64,000 nucleotides of DNA from Shewanella olleyana (GTDB taxonomy: Bacteria > Pseudomonadota > Gammaproteobacteria > Enterobacterales > Shewanellaceae). A program made the position numbers and the translations under genes. Positions 20,212 through 29,436 of the stretch are shown one piece after another (within the stretch, counting starts at the first letter, position 1; the number at the start of each line of letters is the position of its first letter). The notes beneath the pieces are model-generated. The model was not told the DNA's origin and did not search any database. It saw only the letters and a list, made by a program, of their open reading frames with translations. The stretch is taken from positions 1-64,000 of the forward strand of contig NZ_JAKILD010000004.1 in NCBI RefSeq assembly GCF_023283825.1, written 5' to 3'.

Positions 20212-20530
20212 AAAAATGACCTTAATGAGGTAACTAATTTCACCGCGAAGAATATAGAATTCTAAATAGTGAAATATGATCTAGATCATTTTTAATTCCG
20301 ACTTTTCAAAAATCAAAGCAATATGAGATCGGCGCACATAACTGGTACGATGAGTTATTCAACTCATTAACAAAGCTTAGGGAGATGGTTTACAACAGCA
20401 CTAATAAAGTAACACCTAATAAACCTATTAAACACTGCGAGTGCTGCTTGAGGTGGTAGTATCAGGTGTTAATACAACTAGCACTTTATTTATAACAATC
20501 AGTATTTGGACATTTATACAGGAAAGAAGA
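20212..20530. other. Intergenic region upstream of sdaC
   Basis: About 320 bases between rnhA-like and sdaC genes on the same strand. Besides the palindrome at 20276-20289 there is a second small palindrome, tagaattcta (20255-20264), nearer to sdaC. No reading frame was recognised. It should contain the sdaC promoter and the end of the transcript from the RNase H gene lies on its other side. Confidence 0.5.
20276..20289 (-). promoter_or_regulatory. FNR/CRP-like palindrome upstream of sdaC
   Basis: The perfect 14-base palindrome atgatctagatcat matches TTGAT-N4-ATCAA (FNR/EtrA) at all but the outer positions and also resembles the core of CRP sites. It is 65-78 bases before the sdaC start, a normal distance for an activator. 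Confidence 0.5.
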
Positions 20531-21316
20531 TTAACCAGTACGCAAGGCTAAAATAGCTTGTAGATCGATTGGTTTATCGTAACGGACAAACTGAGGCGCT
20601 TTTTGATCAATGGCATAAATAGACATACGATCAGCCAATTCATTACCCTCAATACCAATATGAGCCGCAACATGGGCAATATCGAGTTTATCTTTTATCG
20701 CATCATAGAGTGCATGAGCCTGTTGGATCACCTCTAAGTTAGCAATATCACCAGCGACTTTTCGTTTCCAGCCTTTGGTTTTCCAACCATAAGCCCAGTT
20801 AGTGATACAGTTTATTGAGTACTGGGAATCGCTCATTATCTTGACGCTTTGCTGAGAATTAAGGGCTTTTTCTGCCACTAACAGCGCTTGATATAACGCA
20901 TTTAACTCCGCACTATTATTGGTACCATTTGGATTAAACAGCCCATACCAAAGCTCACTAATTTCGCCTTGATGATAAACCGCCATTCCAGAACCTGCCT
21001 TTCCTGGGTTGGGTTCGCAGCCGCCGTCGGTAAACACAATAACGTCGTGAGTGCTGAGATCGACATTTTTAGTTTTAATGGATTCAAACGTTTTACTGCT
21101 CGCCGTTTTTTTACTGGCAGATGCTGAAGACTGGCTGGCACTTTTTCCGATACTTTTAGCAGGCGAACCAGCAAACGCCGCTTTAGCAGCAGCTTCTGTC
21201 GGGAAAGATTTATATTTTGCTTGCGGGAATTTATCCACTAGCTTCTTGGTGTAATCCCAGCTGGTAAAAATACCAGTCTCTCGCCCTGCCCACACCACAT
21301 AAAACTTCTTTGCCAT
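20531..21316 (-). CDS. Ribonuclease H with N-terminal hybrid-binding domain
   Basis: A 261-residue protein with two domains. Residues 1-50 (KKFYVVWAGRETGIFTSWDY... AAKAAFAG) are the caulimovirus-viroplasmin-type hybrid-binding domain seen in eukaryotic RNase H1 and some bacteria. A Ser/Ala/Lys-rich linker (about 52-85) follows. Residues 90-225 are RNase HI with the four acidic catalytic residues in FTDGGCEPNPG, NSAELNALYQAL, MSDSQYSINCI and GNELADRMS. It cuts RNA in RNA:DNA hybrids. It is probably a second RNase H besides the usual RnhA. Confidence 0.93.
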   Translation of the reverse strand: MAKKFYVVWAGRETGIFTSWDYTKKLVDKFPQAKYKSFPTEAAAKAAFAGSPAKSIGKSASQSSASASKKTASSKTFESIKTKNVDLSTHDVIVFTDGGCEPNPGKAGSGMAVYHQGEISELWYGLFNPNGTNNSAELNALYQALLVAEKALNSQQSVKIMSDSQYSINCITNWAYGWKTKGWKRKVAGDIANLEVIQQAHALYDAIKDKLDIAHVAAHIGIEGNELADRMSIYAIDQKAPQFVRYDKPIDLQAILALRTG

Positions 21317-21441
21317 GATGACTCTCTATAAAAATCGGGTAATATATTCAATGTGCATCAGTGTAGCCTATGGCGCTATTAAAAATAACTCACTGAGACA
21401 AAAACAACGTCTGAACCTACTCAAGCTAAAAAGAAATCACC

Positions 21442-21978
21442 ATGAAACCATTAACGATCCTTGTCGGCTCAAAAAATCCTGTAAAAGTGAATGCAGCAAA
21501 ACACGCTTTCAGCCAATACTTTCCTGATTGCAATATCATTTGTAAGGGTATTCATGCCCCATCGTTAGTGGCAGATCAACCAATGACCGAAACTGAAACA
21601 AAGCTGGGCGCTATTAATCGCGCCGAATATTGCCAGTCACAACAAGCGGCTGACTTTTATATTGCAATGGAAGGCGGCGTGGATCGCTTTGATCACGGCC
21701 CAGCCACTTTTGCTTATATGGCGATCCTCCATAATCAGCAGCTATCTGTCGGTCGTAGTGCGTTACTGCCATTGCCTTTAAAGGTGTTTCAAGCTCTTGA
21801 GCAAGGTGAGGAATTAGGACATGTCATGGACAGACTATTTAATACCGATAACATTAAGCAAAAAGGCGGCGCAATTGGGCTTCTTACCCAAGGACTCGCT
21901 ACCCGTGAAAGCATTTACACCCAAGCCATTATTCTAGCTATGGCGCCATTTATAAATGCTGAAATATTCAGCGATTAA
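21442..21978 (+). CDS. yjjX: Inosine/xanthosine triphosphatase
   Basis: A 178-residue house-cleaning NTPase that removes non-canonical purine nucleotides such as ITP and XTP. The N-terminus ILVGSKNPVKVNAAKHAF and the segment FYIAMEGGVDRF near 72 are family signatures; GGAIGLLTQGLATRESIYTQA near 137 closes the active site. Length is typical. It is divergent from the RNase H gene and 80 bases before tas, so it may be co-transcribed with tas. Confidence 0.93.
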   Translation: MKPLTILVGSKNPVKVNAAKHAFSQYFPDCNIICKGIHAPSLVADQPMTETETKLGAINRAEYCQSQQAADFYIAMEGGVDRFDHGPATFAYMAILHNQQLSVGRSALLPLPLKVFQALEQGEELGHVMDRLFNTDNIKQKGGAIGLLTQGLATRESIYTQAIILAMAPFINAEIFSD

Positions 21979-22058
21979 CCCTCTAGGTAAATTACTCACT
22001 TTTTTTTATCGCTAAACATTGCTAACGTCGAAGTAACTGCATTCCATAGGAGATATAA

Positions 22059-23099
22059 ATGGAATATCAACGCATTCCACATTCAAGCCTCGATGTTAGC
22101 AAGATTTGTTTAGGCACAATGACCTGGGGAGAACAAAACTCCCAACGTGACGCTTTTGAGCAAATGGATTACGCCATCGGTCGCGGTATTAATTTTATCG
22201 ATACAGCTGAAATGTACCCAGTGCCGCCGAATGCTGAAAAGCAAGGCGAAACAGAGCGGATTATTGGTCATTACCTTTCTCAACGTGATAACAGGGATAA
22301 CCTTGTTATTGCGACTAAAGTTTCTGCTGCTGGCCCTAAGAGCGATTTTATTCGTCCCAACATGGCGTTAGATTGGGTCAATATACACCAAGCCGTTGAT
22401 GATTCACTCTCTCGCTTACAGGTTGATACTATCGACTTGTATCAAATTCATTGGCCTGACAGAAACTGTAATTACTTCGGCAAGTTTTTATACGATCATC
22501 TTGATGATGAACACCAAACACCGATTTTAGAAACATTAGAAGCCCTAGCTGAAGTCATCCGCCAAGGAAAAGTGCGCTATATCGGCGTATCAAATGAAAC
22601 TCCATGGGGGCTGATGCAATACCTTCGTTTGGCCGAAAAGCACGATTTGCCGCGCATTGTTAGTGTTCAAAACCCTTATAATCTGCTGAATCGTAGCTTT
22701 GAAATGGGCATGTCTGAAATCAGTCATCGTGAAGAGCTACCATTACTGGCCTATTCTCCATTAGCTTTTGGAGCACTCACTGGAAAATATGAGAATAACC
22801 AATGGCCTGAACAGGCTCGTTTAACGATTTTCAAACGCTTTGCTCGCTATAACACGACACCAATGGCACTTGAAGCGACCCAAGCATATGTAGATTTAGC
22901 CCGAGAATTTAATTTAAGCCCGACGCAAATGTCATTAGCATTTGTAAACAGCAGAGGTTTTGTCGCATCGAATATCATTGGCGCAACGAACTTAGAGCAG
23001 CTTAAAGAAAATATCGACAGCCTTGATGTCACCTTGTCGCCTGAACTACTGCTACGCATCAATGCATTATCTGAGTTATATCGAATGCCTTGCCCTTAA
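22059..23099 (+). CDS. tas: Aldo/keto reductase, Tas type
   Basis: A 346-residue NADP-linked aldo/keto reductase close to E. coli Tas. The catalytic tetrad can be seen as Asp in FIDTAEMYPVPP with its Tyr (near 50-55), Lys in VIATKVSAAGP near 87 and His in QIHWPDRN near 130. Tas was found as a suppressor of tyrosine auxotrophy under starvation; its natural substrate is unclear. A ggagat ribosome site precedes the ATG. Confidence 0.93.
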   Translation: MEYQRIPHSSLDVSKICLGTMTWGEQNSQRDAFEQMDYAIGRGINFIDTAEMYPVPPNAEKQGETERIIGHYLSQRDNRDNLVIATKVSAAGPKSDFIRPNMALDWVNIHQAVDDSLSRLQVDTIDLYQIHWPDRNCNYFGKFLYDHLDDEHQTPILETLEALAEVIRQGKVRYIGVSNETPWGLMQYLRLAEKHDLPRIVSVQNPYNLLNRSFEMGMSEISHREELPLLAYSPLAFGALTGKYENNQWPEQARLTIFKRFARYNTTPMALEATQAYVDLAREFNLSPTQMSLAFVNSRGFVASNIIGATNLEQLKENIDSLDVTLSPELLLRINALSELYRMPCP

Positions 23100-23149
23100 C
23101 TAGGCCACTACACTGCTAAAGCTAACTAACAGACAAAACTTGCATTAAG

Positions 23150-23187
23150 CGCCACTTTCTATGAAGATCGTGGCGTTTTCTTTTTCT
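23150..23187 (+). terminator. Probable terminator after tas
   Basis: Stem cgccac / gtggcg (23150-23155 and 23170-23175) with a partly self-complementary loop, followed by ttttctttttc. It lies 50 bases after the tas stop. Confidence 0.6.
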
Positions 23188-23222
23188 GGGCTAAGCCCAA
23201 TTGATTCTTCACCGATAATTAA

Positions 23223-23258
23223 TACTTAATCAATAAACAGTACTTAATCAATAATCAA
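23223..23258. repeat. 18-bp direct repeat upstream of csdA
   Basis: Two units of 18 bases beginning tacttaatcaata (23223-23240 and 23241-23258) directly upstream of the csdA start. The core tacttaat is shared with the repeat at 28756-28798. Confidence 0.7.
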
Positions 23259-23289
23259 TAACCGACACTTCGTCGATAATGAGCCAGTA

Positions 23290-24513
23290 ATGACCAACGC
23301 TTTTGAACATGATGCGATTAGAGCCCAGTTTCCAACACTTAGCCAACAAGTGGACGAGCAACCACTGTGCTATTTAGATACTGCCGCCACCAGCCAAAAG
23401 CCTCAGAGTGTCATCGATGCGATGAGTCACTACTACCAGTTTGATAATGCTAACGTTCATCGTGCAGCGTATCAGCTATCAGCTAGGGCAACTCGCAGTT
23501 ATGAAGCGGTGCGAGAACAAGTTAAACGCTTTATTAATAGCGCACGAATAGAAGAAGTTATTTTTACTCACGGCACCACAGAATCTATCAATATGGTGGC
23601 TTATGGTATTAGCGAGCAAATCAAAGCCAATGACATTATCTTAGTCGACACAGCAGCCCATCACGCCAACATTGTGCCGTGGCAGCAACTAGCCAAACGC
23701 ACGGGCGCGATTATCAAAGCAATTCCACTCAATGATCAGCTATCGATAGATACTGACGCTTTTGATGAGTTACTAACATTAGCTCCAAAACTTGTCGCTA
23801 TAAGCCATGTCACCAATGCCTTAGGCACAATCAATCAGGTCGAAAGTTTAGTAAAAAAAGCTAAATTAGCGGGTGCACTGACACTGGTAGATGGTGCTCA
23901 AGCCATTGCACACTTTGATGTTGATGTGCAAAAAATTGATTGTGATTTTTATGTATTTTCAGGTCATAAAATGTATGGACCGACAGGTGTTGGTATTCTG
24001 TATGGTCGGTTTGCTCAACTAGATCAATTAGCGCCTATGCTAACGGGTGGCGAGATGATCAAAACCGTCAGTTTTGCAGGCACTGAATTTGGATCGCTTC
24101 CCAATAAATTAGAAGCGGGTACACCTGCGATTTCGGCAGTGATTGGCTTAGGTGCTGCCATCAGTTTCATCGAGAGTTTACCTAAAGAACACACCCAGCA
24201 GCATGAACAGTCATTGTTGATTTATTTACAGCAACAATTAGCGCAATTAGGTGAAATCACACTTTACGGTGCAAGCTCGCATAATATCGGCGCTGTGGCA
24301 TTTAATTTAGCCAACGAACATCATCAAGATGTGGGCATATTGCTCGACCAACAAGGGATCGCTGTTCGATGCGGTCATCACTGCGCGATGCCACTAATGC
24401 AACACTTGGCATTAAAAGGTTGTTGCCGCGCTTCAATTGGGGTTTACACTAATAAGCAGGATATTGATCAATTTATTAGTGCACTCAACAATGTGAAAGA
24501 ACTGCTTTTATAA
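23290..24513 (+). CDS. csdA: Cysteine desulfurase CsdA
   Basis: A 407-residue PLP enzyme of the SufS/CsdA group that takes sulfur from cysteine as a persulfide. Signatures: YLDTAATSQKPQSVIDAM near residue 28, HHANIVPWQQLA near 126, the PLP lysine in FSGHKMYGPTGVG near 228, and the catalytic cysteine in IAVRCGHHCAMPLM near 363. csdE follows, encoding the SufE-like acceptor, which marks this as CsdA and not IscS. The pair feeds sulfur to Fe-S assembly or tRNA modification. Confidence 0.95.
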   Translation: MTNAFEHDAIRAQFPTLSQQVDEQPLCYLDTAATSQKPQSVIDAMSHYYQFDNANVHRAAYQLSARATRSYEAVREQVKRFINSARIEEVIFTHGTTESINMVAYGISEQIKANDIILVDTAAHHANIVPWQQLAKRTGAIIKAIPLNDQLSIDTDAFDELLTLAPKLVAISHVTNALGTINQVESLVKKAKLAGALTLVDGAQAIAHFDVDVQKIDCDFYVFSGHKMYGPTGVGILYGRFAQLDQLAPMLTGGEMIKTVSFAGTEFGSLPNKLEAGTPAISAVIGLGAAISFIESLPKEHTQQHEQSLLIYLQQQLAQLGEITLYGASSHNIGAVAFNLANEHHQDVGILLDQQGIAVRCGHHCAMPLMQHLALKGCCRASIGVYTNKQDIDQFISALNNVKELLL

Positions 24514-24619
24514 TCGAATATATGTGGTTCAATACGACTAAACTAAGTAATAAGCTAAGTAATGAACTCATAAATAGAACAAAAGGATTGCACTAAGCAG
24601 TCAGCTTTAGAGGTGAATC

Positions 24620-25084
24620 TTGAACTCAAACAGCGCAACTAATACAGAATTTAATCAACCAGAAGCTAGCTATTTTTCACCATTAGATGAAAAAGTATCG
24701 CAGGCTGTTAGCGCCATTGAACATGCTAGAAACTGGCAAGATAAGTATCGTCAGATCATGTTGGTGGGTAAAACACTTGCACCATTAGCTGAAGCCTATA
24801 GAGTAGAAACAGCTCAGGTAAAAGGTTGCGAAAGCCAAGCATGGTTATATCACCAGCGAATTGATTCTTTACATTTTTTTTGTGCCGACAGTGATTCACG
24901 TATAGTTAAGGGTCTTATTGCTATACTGCTAAATGCAACCCATGGAAAAACCACTACTGAAATTGCTGAGTTCGACTTAGAGCAATATTTTCAACAGTTA
25001 GGACTAAGTGGTCAACTCAGCCCCTCGCGTACCAATGGGTTAACCGCACTAGCCAATGCTATTAAGCAATTTGCCGCAGCATAA
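24620..25084 (+). CDS. csdE: Sulfur acceptor CsdE (SufE family)
   Basis: A 154-residue partner that accepts persulfide sulfur from CsdA on the cysteine in VKGCESQAWLYHQ (near residue 73). The family segments WQDKYRQIMLVGKTLAP and KGLIAILLNATHGKTTTEI are present. The only in-frame start that keeps the family N-terminus is TTG, with gaggtg six bases upstream; no ATG is available before the conserved core. It is 106 bases after csdA. Confidence 0.92.
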   Translation: MNSNSATNTEFNQPEASYFSPLDEKVSQAVSAIEHARNWQDKYRQIMLVGKTLAPLAEAYRVETAQVKGCESQAWLYHQRIDSLHFFCADSDSRIVKGLIAILLNATHGKTTTEIAEFDLEQYFQQLGLSGQLSPSRTNGLTALANAIKQFAAA

Positions 25085-25125
25085 TCATGTAAAACTTGAT
25101 TACAAGCGTCTAAAAAGGAAACCAT

Positions 25126-26316
25126 ATGACACTTAGCGCTTGTAACCAAAGCCGCCGAAATTTATTAAAAGGCATTGCCGCTGCCAGTCTTCTTTGCCCG
25201 CTTTACGCCTCATCTGCCATGGCAAAAACCAAATCTCGACTTTATATTGATGGATTAAGTTTCTTACCTGAAAATTTAGCAGATGTGCGAGCCTCAAAGC
25301 TCGATGCCTATATTTGTGATATTTCCGATATTGAAGCAGTTACCCAGCCTGATGGCACCACCAATTACAAGCGAAGTTATAAAGCCTGTATCGACAGCAT
25401 TAAAGATGCCCAAAAAATCGTTAGTGATAATCCTAGCATCCTAATGCAAGGCTTAAGTGGACGAGACATAGCTGTCGCCCAAGAAGAGCAGCGCACTGCT
25501 GTTTACTTTCAAATTCAGGGAGCTGACTGCGTTGAAGATGACACTTTTGAAGGTGATAGCTTAAAAGGTGAAGGTGAACATTGGCAACATCTCAATGAAT
25601 TCCATCAGCATGGATTAAGAGTACTGCAGCTGACTCATCATTATGGTAACCGTTTTGCAGGCGGGGCATTAGACAATGATGGCACTCAAGGTTTAGATAA
25701 ACCACTTACCGCTGACGGCCACCAACTGATTACAGCGCTCAATCAACGTAATATCCTCATTGATGTTAGCCATTCAAGCCCACAAACGGCATTAGATACT
25801 GCAAAAGCCAGTAATATGCCAATTGTGCAAAGTCATGGCGCAGTGCGTTCTATTGTAAATAATGCCCGCTGCTCACCAGATGAAGTGATCAGAGCCATTG
25901 CCGATACTGGCGGGGTTTTCGGTGTTTTCATGATGAGTTTTTGGCTAACTAATGAACCTGTTCCAACCATTGATGATTATATACGTCAGCTGGATAGAGT
26001 CGCTAGGATCGGCGGCGTCAATGCCGTCGCTATTGCGAATGACTACCCACTGCGCGGTCAAGAAAACCTATTAGCGCTAGATAATAATAATGCCGAAGGT
26101 GTAAAACAGTACCATGATTGGTGGCAAAGCTTAGCTGAGAAGAATGTTTTAGGCTTTGAGAACCTGCCACAACATGTGGTTATTCCGGAACTGAATCATA
26201 TTGATAGAATAAGCCGTATTGATGATGCACTTGCTAAAGCGCGCTATAAATCTAGCGATCGAGATAGATTTTTGGGTGGCAACTGGCAAAGAGTCCTTAA
26301 TCAGGTATTAGTATAA
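25126..26316 (+). CDS. Tat-exported M19 (renal dipeptidase-like) protein with altered metal site
   Basis: A 396-residue protein with a twin-arginine signal (SRRNLLKG, then a hydrophobic stretch and SSAMA), so it is folded before export to the periplasm. The body is an M19 membrane-dipeptidase fold. The late metal ligands look kept (IDVSHSSPQTAL near 215 and VQSHGAVRSI near 238). The early ones do not: the usual H-x-D motif is replaced by IDGLSFLP near residue 40, and the bridging Glu is Gln in FQIQGADCV near 128. It may belong to a divergent subfamily or be non-peptidase. It starts 41 bases after csdE. Confidence 0.8.
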   Translation: MTLSACNQSRRNLLKGIAAASLLCPLYASSAMAKTKSRLYIDGLSFLPENLADVRASKLDAYICDISDIEAVTQPDGTTNYKRSYKACIDSIKDAQKIVSDNPSILMQGLSGRDIAVAQEEQRTAVYFQIQGADCVEDDTFEGDSLKGEGEHWQHLNEFHQHGLRVLQLTHHYGNRFAGGALDNDGTQGLDKPLTADGHQLITALNQRNILIDVSHSSPQTALDTAKASNMPIVQSHGAVRSIVNNARCSPDEVIRAIADTGGVFGVFMMSFWLTNEPVPTIDDYIRQLDRVARIGGVNAVAIANDYPLRGQENLLALDNNNAEGVKQYHDWWQSLAEKNVLGFENLPQHVVIPELNHIDRISRIDDALAKARYKSSDRDRFLGGNWQRVLNQVLV

Positions 26317-26426
26317 ATCGCTTAGGTTTTACAAATAAAATTATTAAGTTAAATCTCATCAATTTAATTAATAGTTTTTTTAAACTACAACGATTTAAAC
26401 AACTGCTGTTTTGATGATTATCAAAC

Positions 26427-26458
26427 ACAAAAAAGGAAGGCATATGCCTTCCTTTTTG
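26427..26458. terminator. Bidirectional terminator between M19 gene and catalase
   Basis: Stem aaaaaggaaggc / gccttccttttt with loop atat. A-run and T-run on the two sides let it serve both convergent genes. Confidence 0.93.
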
Positions 26459-26477
26459 TTTAGCTTTTGTCGAACAA

Positions 26478-27941
26478 TTAAGCCTCTAAAAGCGCTTTAA
26501 CTCGTTGACCATAATCAGCATCAGCTTGAGTAAAGTGAGCAAGCATTTTTTCTTGTACGTCAGCCGTCACTTGACTCAAAGTACCCGCAATTGTTTCAAC
26601 TAGACGTTGTTTCTCTTCTTCGCTAAAGATACGGTACAAGTTACCAGCTTGAGTATAATCATCTTGATTGTAACGACTATATCTATCAGCTTCTCCGTCT
26701 AATCGTAACGGTGGCTCAGCAAACTGGCTAGTATCTTTAAGACCATCATCTACCGTATTAGGGCCATAATTTGCACTTGAGTCGCCCCCAGTTTGACTGC
26801 CATTGTAAGGACATTGAGTCCCAGCCATAGCACCAGCACGTTGATGATGATTAGCTTTCGCGGCATGCGGGCAATTCACAGGTAATTGATTGTAATTTGT
26901 CCCAATACGGTATCGCTGAGCATCTGCATAAGAGAACAAACGTGCTTGCAGCATTTTGTCTGGCGATGCCCCAACACCCGGTACAAAATTGCTTGGCGCC
27001 AACGCAACCTGTTCAACTTCAGCAAAGTAGTTTTCTGGCATACGGTTTAATTCAAGCTCACCAATTTCAATCAATGGATAATCTGAATGTGGCCAAACTT
27101 TGGTTAAATCAAATGGATTAATGGCATACGTATTAGCTTCTGCTTCAGGCATAATTTGCACATTAACAGTCCACTTAGGGAAGTTTTTATCAGCAATAGC
27201 TGCAACCATATCACGCTGTGATGAATCAGGATCAATCCCTTTCAAAACATCAGCTTGCTCTGCAGTTAAATTCACAACACCTTGCTGAGATTTAAAGTGG
27301 AACTTAACCCAAAAACGTTCACCTTTTGCATTCCAGAAAGAAAAAGTATGCGAACCATAACCATGCATTTGGCGATAGTTAGCCGGAATTCCGCGATCTG
27401 ACATTAGAATCGTCACTTGATGCATAGCTTCTGGATTAAGTGACCAAAAATCCCACATTGCTTGTGGATCTTTTAAGTTCGTCTGCGGGTTACGCTTTTG
27501 AGTATGAATAAAGTCAGGGAACTTAATACCATCTCTTAAAAAGAAAGTCGGTGTATTGTTACCTACAATATCGTGGTTACCCTGTTTAGTGTAAAAACGT
27601 AGACCAAAACCGCGAGGATCACGCTCAGCATCAGCAGACCCCATTTCGCCACCTACAGTAGAGAAACGAATAAATGTCTCGGTTTCTTTTCCTACTCCAT
27701 TAAAATGTTCTGCAATGGTGTAATCACTTAGATCTTTAGTTAACGTAAACTTACCGTAAACACCTGTCCCCTTAGCATGAACAATACGCTCAGGGATTCT
27801 CTCGCGGTTGAAGTGAGCAAGCTTTTCGATTAAATGCCAATCTTGAAGTAGTAAAGGGCCTCTTTCACCTGCTGATAATGAATTTTGATCATCGGCAATC
27901 GGGGCGCCATTTTGGCTAGTTAAGTATTGAGACTGATTCAT
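26478..27941 (-). CDS. Monofunctional haem catalase
   Basis: A 487-residue small-subunit clade catalase that splits hydrogen peroxide. The catalytic histidine is in [12 protein letters not shown] near residue 54, the distal asparagine in [17 protein letters not shown] near 127, and the proximal haem tyrosine in [14 protein letters not shown] near 335. Length and sequence fit the KatA/KatB group. The cytosolic form is expected since there is no signal peptide. A second peroxide-removing enzyme, katG, is encoded 27 kb away. aggaata precedes the ATG. Confidence 0.96.
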   Translation of the reverse strand: MNQSQYLTSQNGAPIADDQNSLSAGERGPLLLQDWHLIEKLAHFNRERIPERIVHAKGTGVYGKFTLTKDLSDYTIAEHFNGVGKETETFIRFSTVGGEMGSADAERDPRGFGLRFYTKQGNHDIVGNNTPTFFLRDGIKFPDFIHTQKRNPQTNLKDPQAMWDFWSLNPEAMHQVTILMSDRGIPANYRQMHGYGSHTFSFWNAKGERFWVKFHFKSQQGVVNLTAEQADVLKGIDPDSSQRDMVAAIADKNFPKWTVNVQIMPEAEANTYAINPFDLTKVWPHSDYPLIEIGELELNRMPENYFAEVEQVALAPSNFVPGVGASPDKMLQARLFSYADAQRYRIGTNYNQLPVNCPHAAKANHHQRAGAMAGTQCPYNGSQTGGDSSANYGPNTVDDGLKDTSQFAEPPLRLDGEADRYSRYNQDDYTQAGNLYRIFSEEEKQRLVETIAGTLSQVTADVQEKMLAHFTQADADYGQRVKALLEA

Positions 27942-28463
27942 AATTTATTCCTTTAGTGATCCTGTAACCACATTTCAATTAAATCGTGGACGGTTGCCAT
28001 AATGCTCTCTCCCGATCCTATAAATATTTCGTTGAAACAATAATAGGCAAACATAGAAACAAACAAAAGCGATTAAAATAGATGATAACAATCTAAAAAA
28101 AAGATTAAGAACCAGGGAGTCATGGTATGTAAACGTAAGAAGTTTTATCTGGTCTAGTAAGGCGATGTTTGCATTTAAAATGGGGGATTTATAAATTTCG
28201 AAGTAAAAATATAGGGAAAGTCAGCGATAATTACTAACAAGCTATTTTGCTAAACCTAGGAAAATTGCGTTTAAATCAGCGATTGAACGATATCCACTTT
28301 GAGGACAATAAGGATTTTTGTCATAGACTCTCGCCTTTACAATCCAAATGATTAAAATTTAATTGCACGATAAACAGCACCAAATAGCTATCATTAATAA
28401 TAAAGATAGCTATTGTTCATGTTTATAGGCAGATATTTAACGATAGATTCAAATGGAAAATCA
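27942..28463. other. Intergenic region upstream of catalase
   Basis: About 520 AT-rich bases. No reading frame of note. I looked for an OxyR-like ATAG-N7-CTAT array and did not find a convincing one. Near its distal end lies an inverted repeat (28383-28392 with 28405-28414). It should hold the catalase promoter. Confidence 0.4.
28383..28414. other. Stem-loop, 10-bp arms
   Basis: aatagctatc at 28383-28392 pairs with gatagctatt at 28405-28414 across a 12-base loop. It lies 50 bases past the stop of the YgjV-like gene but has no T-run on that strand. It may be a transcript end processed from further downstream or a protein site. Confidence 0.5.
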
Positions 28464-28706
28464 TTAAGTTGGAGGAGATTCTGGCTCGCGGTATAGCTTC
28501 ACTAAGTAGTAAATATCGATAAGCACAATGAAGAAGTTAACTAAAGCCACAGGAATAGCGCCAATGGCAAGACCATACGCCACAAACAACGCAGCGCCGA
28601 TTAAATTCCACCAGCGTAACTTTTTGATATTGGACATCATCAATGAAATTGCCACGACAACCGAAGCAAGATAGCCGACCCATTCCCATATTGTTGCAGC
28701 TTCCAT
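28464..28706 (-). CDS. Small inner-membrane protein, YgjV/PQ-loop-like
   Basis: An 80-residue protein with three hydrophobic helices (about 9-25, 33-51 and 53-70). The pattern of a first helix followed by MMSNIKKLRWWNLIGAALF and then YGLAIGAIPVALVNFFIV resembles the YgjV family of short half-transporter-like membrane proteins. Function is unknown. It stands between the thioesterase gene and catalase on the same strand. Confidence 0.65.
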   Translation of the reverse strand: MEAATIWEWVGYLASVVVAISLMMSNIKKLRWWNLIGAALFVAYGLAIGAIPVALVNFFIVLIDIYYLVKLYREPESPPT

Positions 28707-28755
28707 TCAACATTCCTTTTTCAATACGTCATATAATCATTATAGTTAAAACAAA

Positions 28756-28798
28756 AGTACTTAATAAACAGTACTTAATACAACAGTACTTAATACTA
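28756..28798. repeat. 14-15-bp tandem repeat
   Basis: Three units starting agtacttaata (28756-28769, 28770-28784, 28785-28798) in the gap upstream of the small membrane-protein gene. Related in core sequence to the repeat before csdA. Confidence 0.85.
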
Positions 28799-28855
28799 AA
28801 GTTATTGATATGAATGTAGTTAACTTAAATAACGCAGCGTATTGTTAAATCATCA

Positions 28856-29305
28856 TCATGAAGTAGCTTTACGAGCAACAACCGCCGCGGTCATTCTTGA
28901 AATACAACATAACTCGCCAGCACTGTTAGTGATAAGCACTTCCCATACTGAGCTGCGTTTACCGATATGAACCGGCTTTGTAGTGGCAATTAACTCACCT
29001 TTACGAGATGCCTTTAAATGGTTTGCGTTGATTTCTTGGCCTACACAATAAAAGTTCTCGAAATCGACAACAAAATTAGCTGCGTAACTAGCAACCGTTT
29101 CAGCCAATGCCACATTAGCACCACCATGGACAATGCCTAAAGGATTATGCACTGAAGGATCCGCTGGCATTGTTGCCACCATATAATCGTCACCAATTTC
29201 AGTCACTTTTATTCCTAATGTTCTCATTAGGGTACCTTTTCCATGCATACCAATATCCATTTTGGCACAATCTTCTAATGTTACTTCTCTAAACCAAATA
29301 CTCAT
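28856..29305 (-). CDS. Hotdog-fold acyl-CoA thioesterase (PaaI/YdiI type)
   Basis: A 149-residue hotdog protein. The segment MPADPSVHNPLGIVHGGANVALAETVAS near 48-75 holds the signature HGG-x-x-x-x-x-x-E of the PaaI/YdiI/EntH group, where the glutamate (or aspartate) activates water on the acyl-CoA thioester. The rest, with VWEVLITNSAGELCCISRMTAAV, fits the C-terminal strands. The start at 29305 is preferred because ggatgga lies at a normal distance; an ATG three codons upstream has no ribosome site. Substrate is not known. Confidence 0.88.
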   Translation of the reverse strand: MSIWFREVTLEDCAKMDIGMHGKGTLMRTLGIKVTEIGDDYMVATMPADPSVHNPLGIVHGGANVALAETVASYAANFVVDFENFYCVGQEINANHLKASRKGELIATTKPVHIGKRSSVWEVLITNSAGELCCISRMTAAVVARKATS

Positions 29306-29373
29306 GATGTCCATCCAAGACTAAAAATTATCTTTAGTCTACTGATTGACCTTTTAATATCAAAGCTTTTACA

Positions 29374-29402
29374 TAAAAAAAGGGATGGCTATACCATCCC
29401 TT
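29374..29402 (-). terminator. Terminator after the subtilase gene
   Basis: Stem aagggatgg / ccatccctt (29380-29388 and 29394-29402) with loop ctata. On the minus strand it is followed by at least six Ts. It is 35 bases past the stop codon. Confidence 0.9.
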
Positions 29403-29436
29403 CTAGGTGCTAATTAAATAGCTTTATTATTTAACC

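Noticed and set aside
27942..28463. OxyR site upstream of catalase
   Set aside because: No ATAG-N7-CTAT spaced array at a suitable place; only a generic inverted repeat is present.
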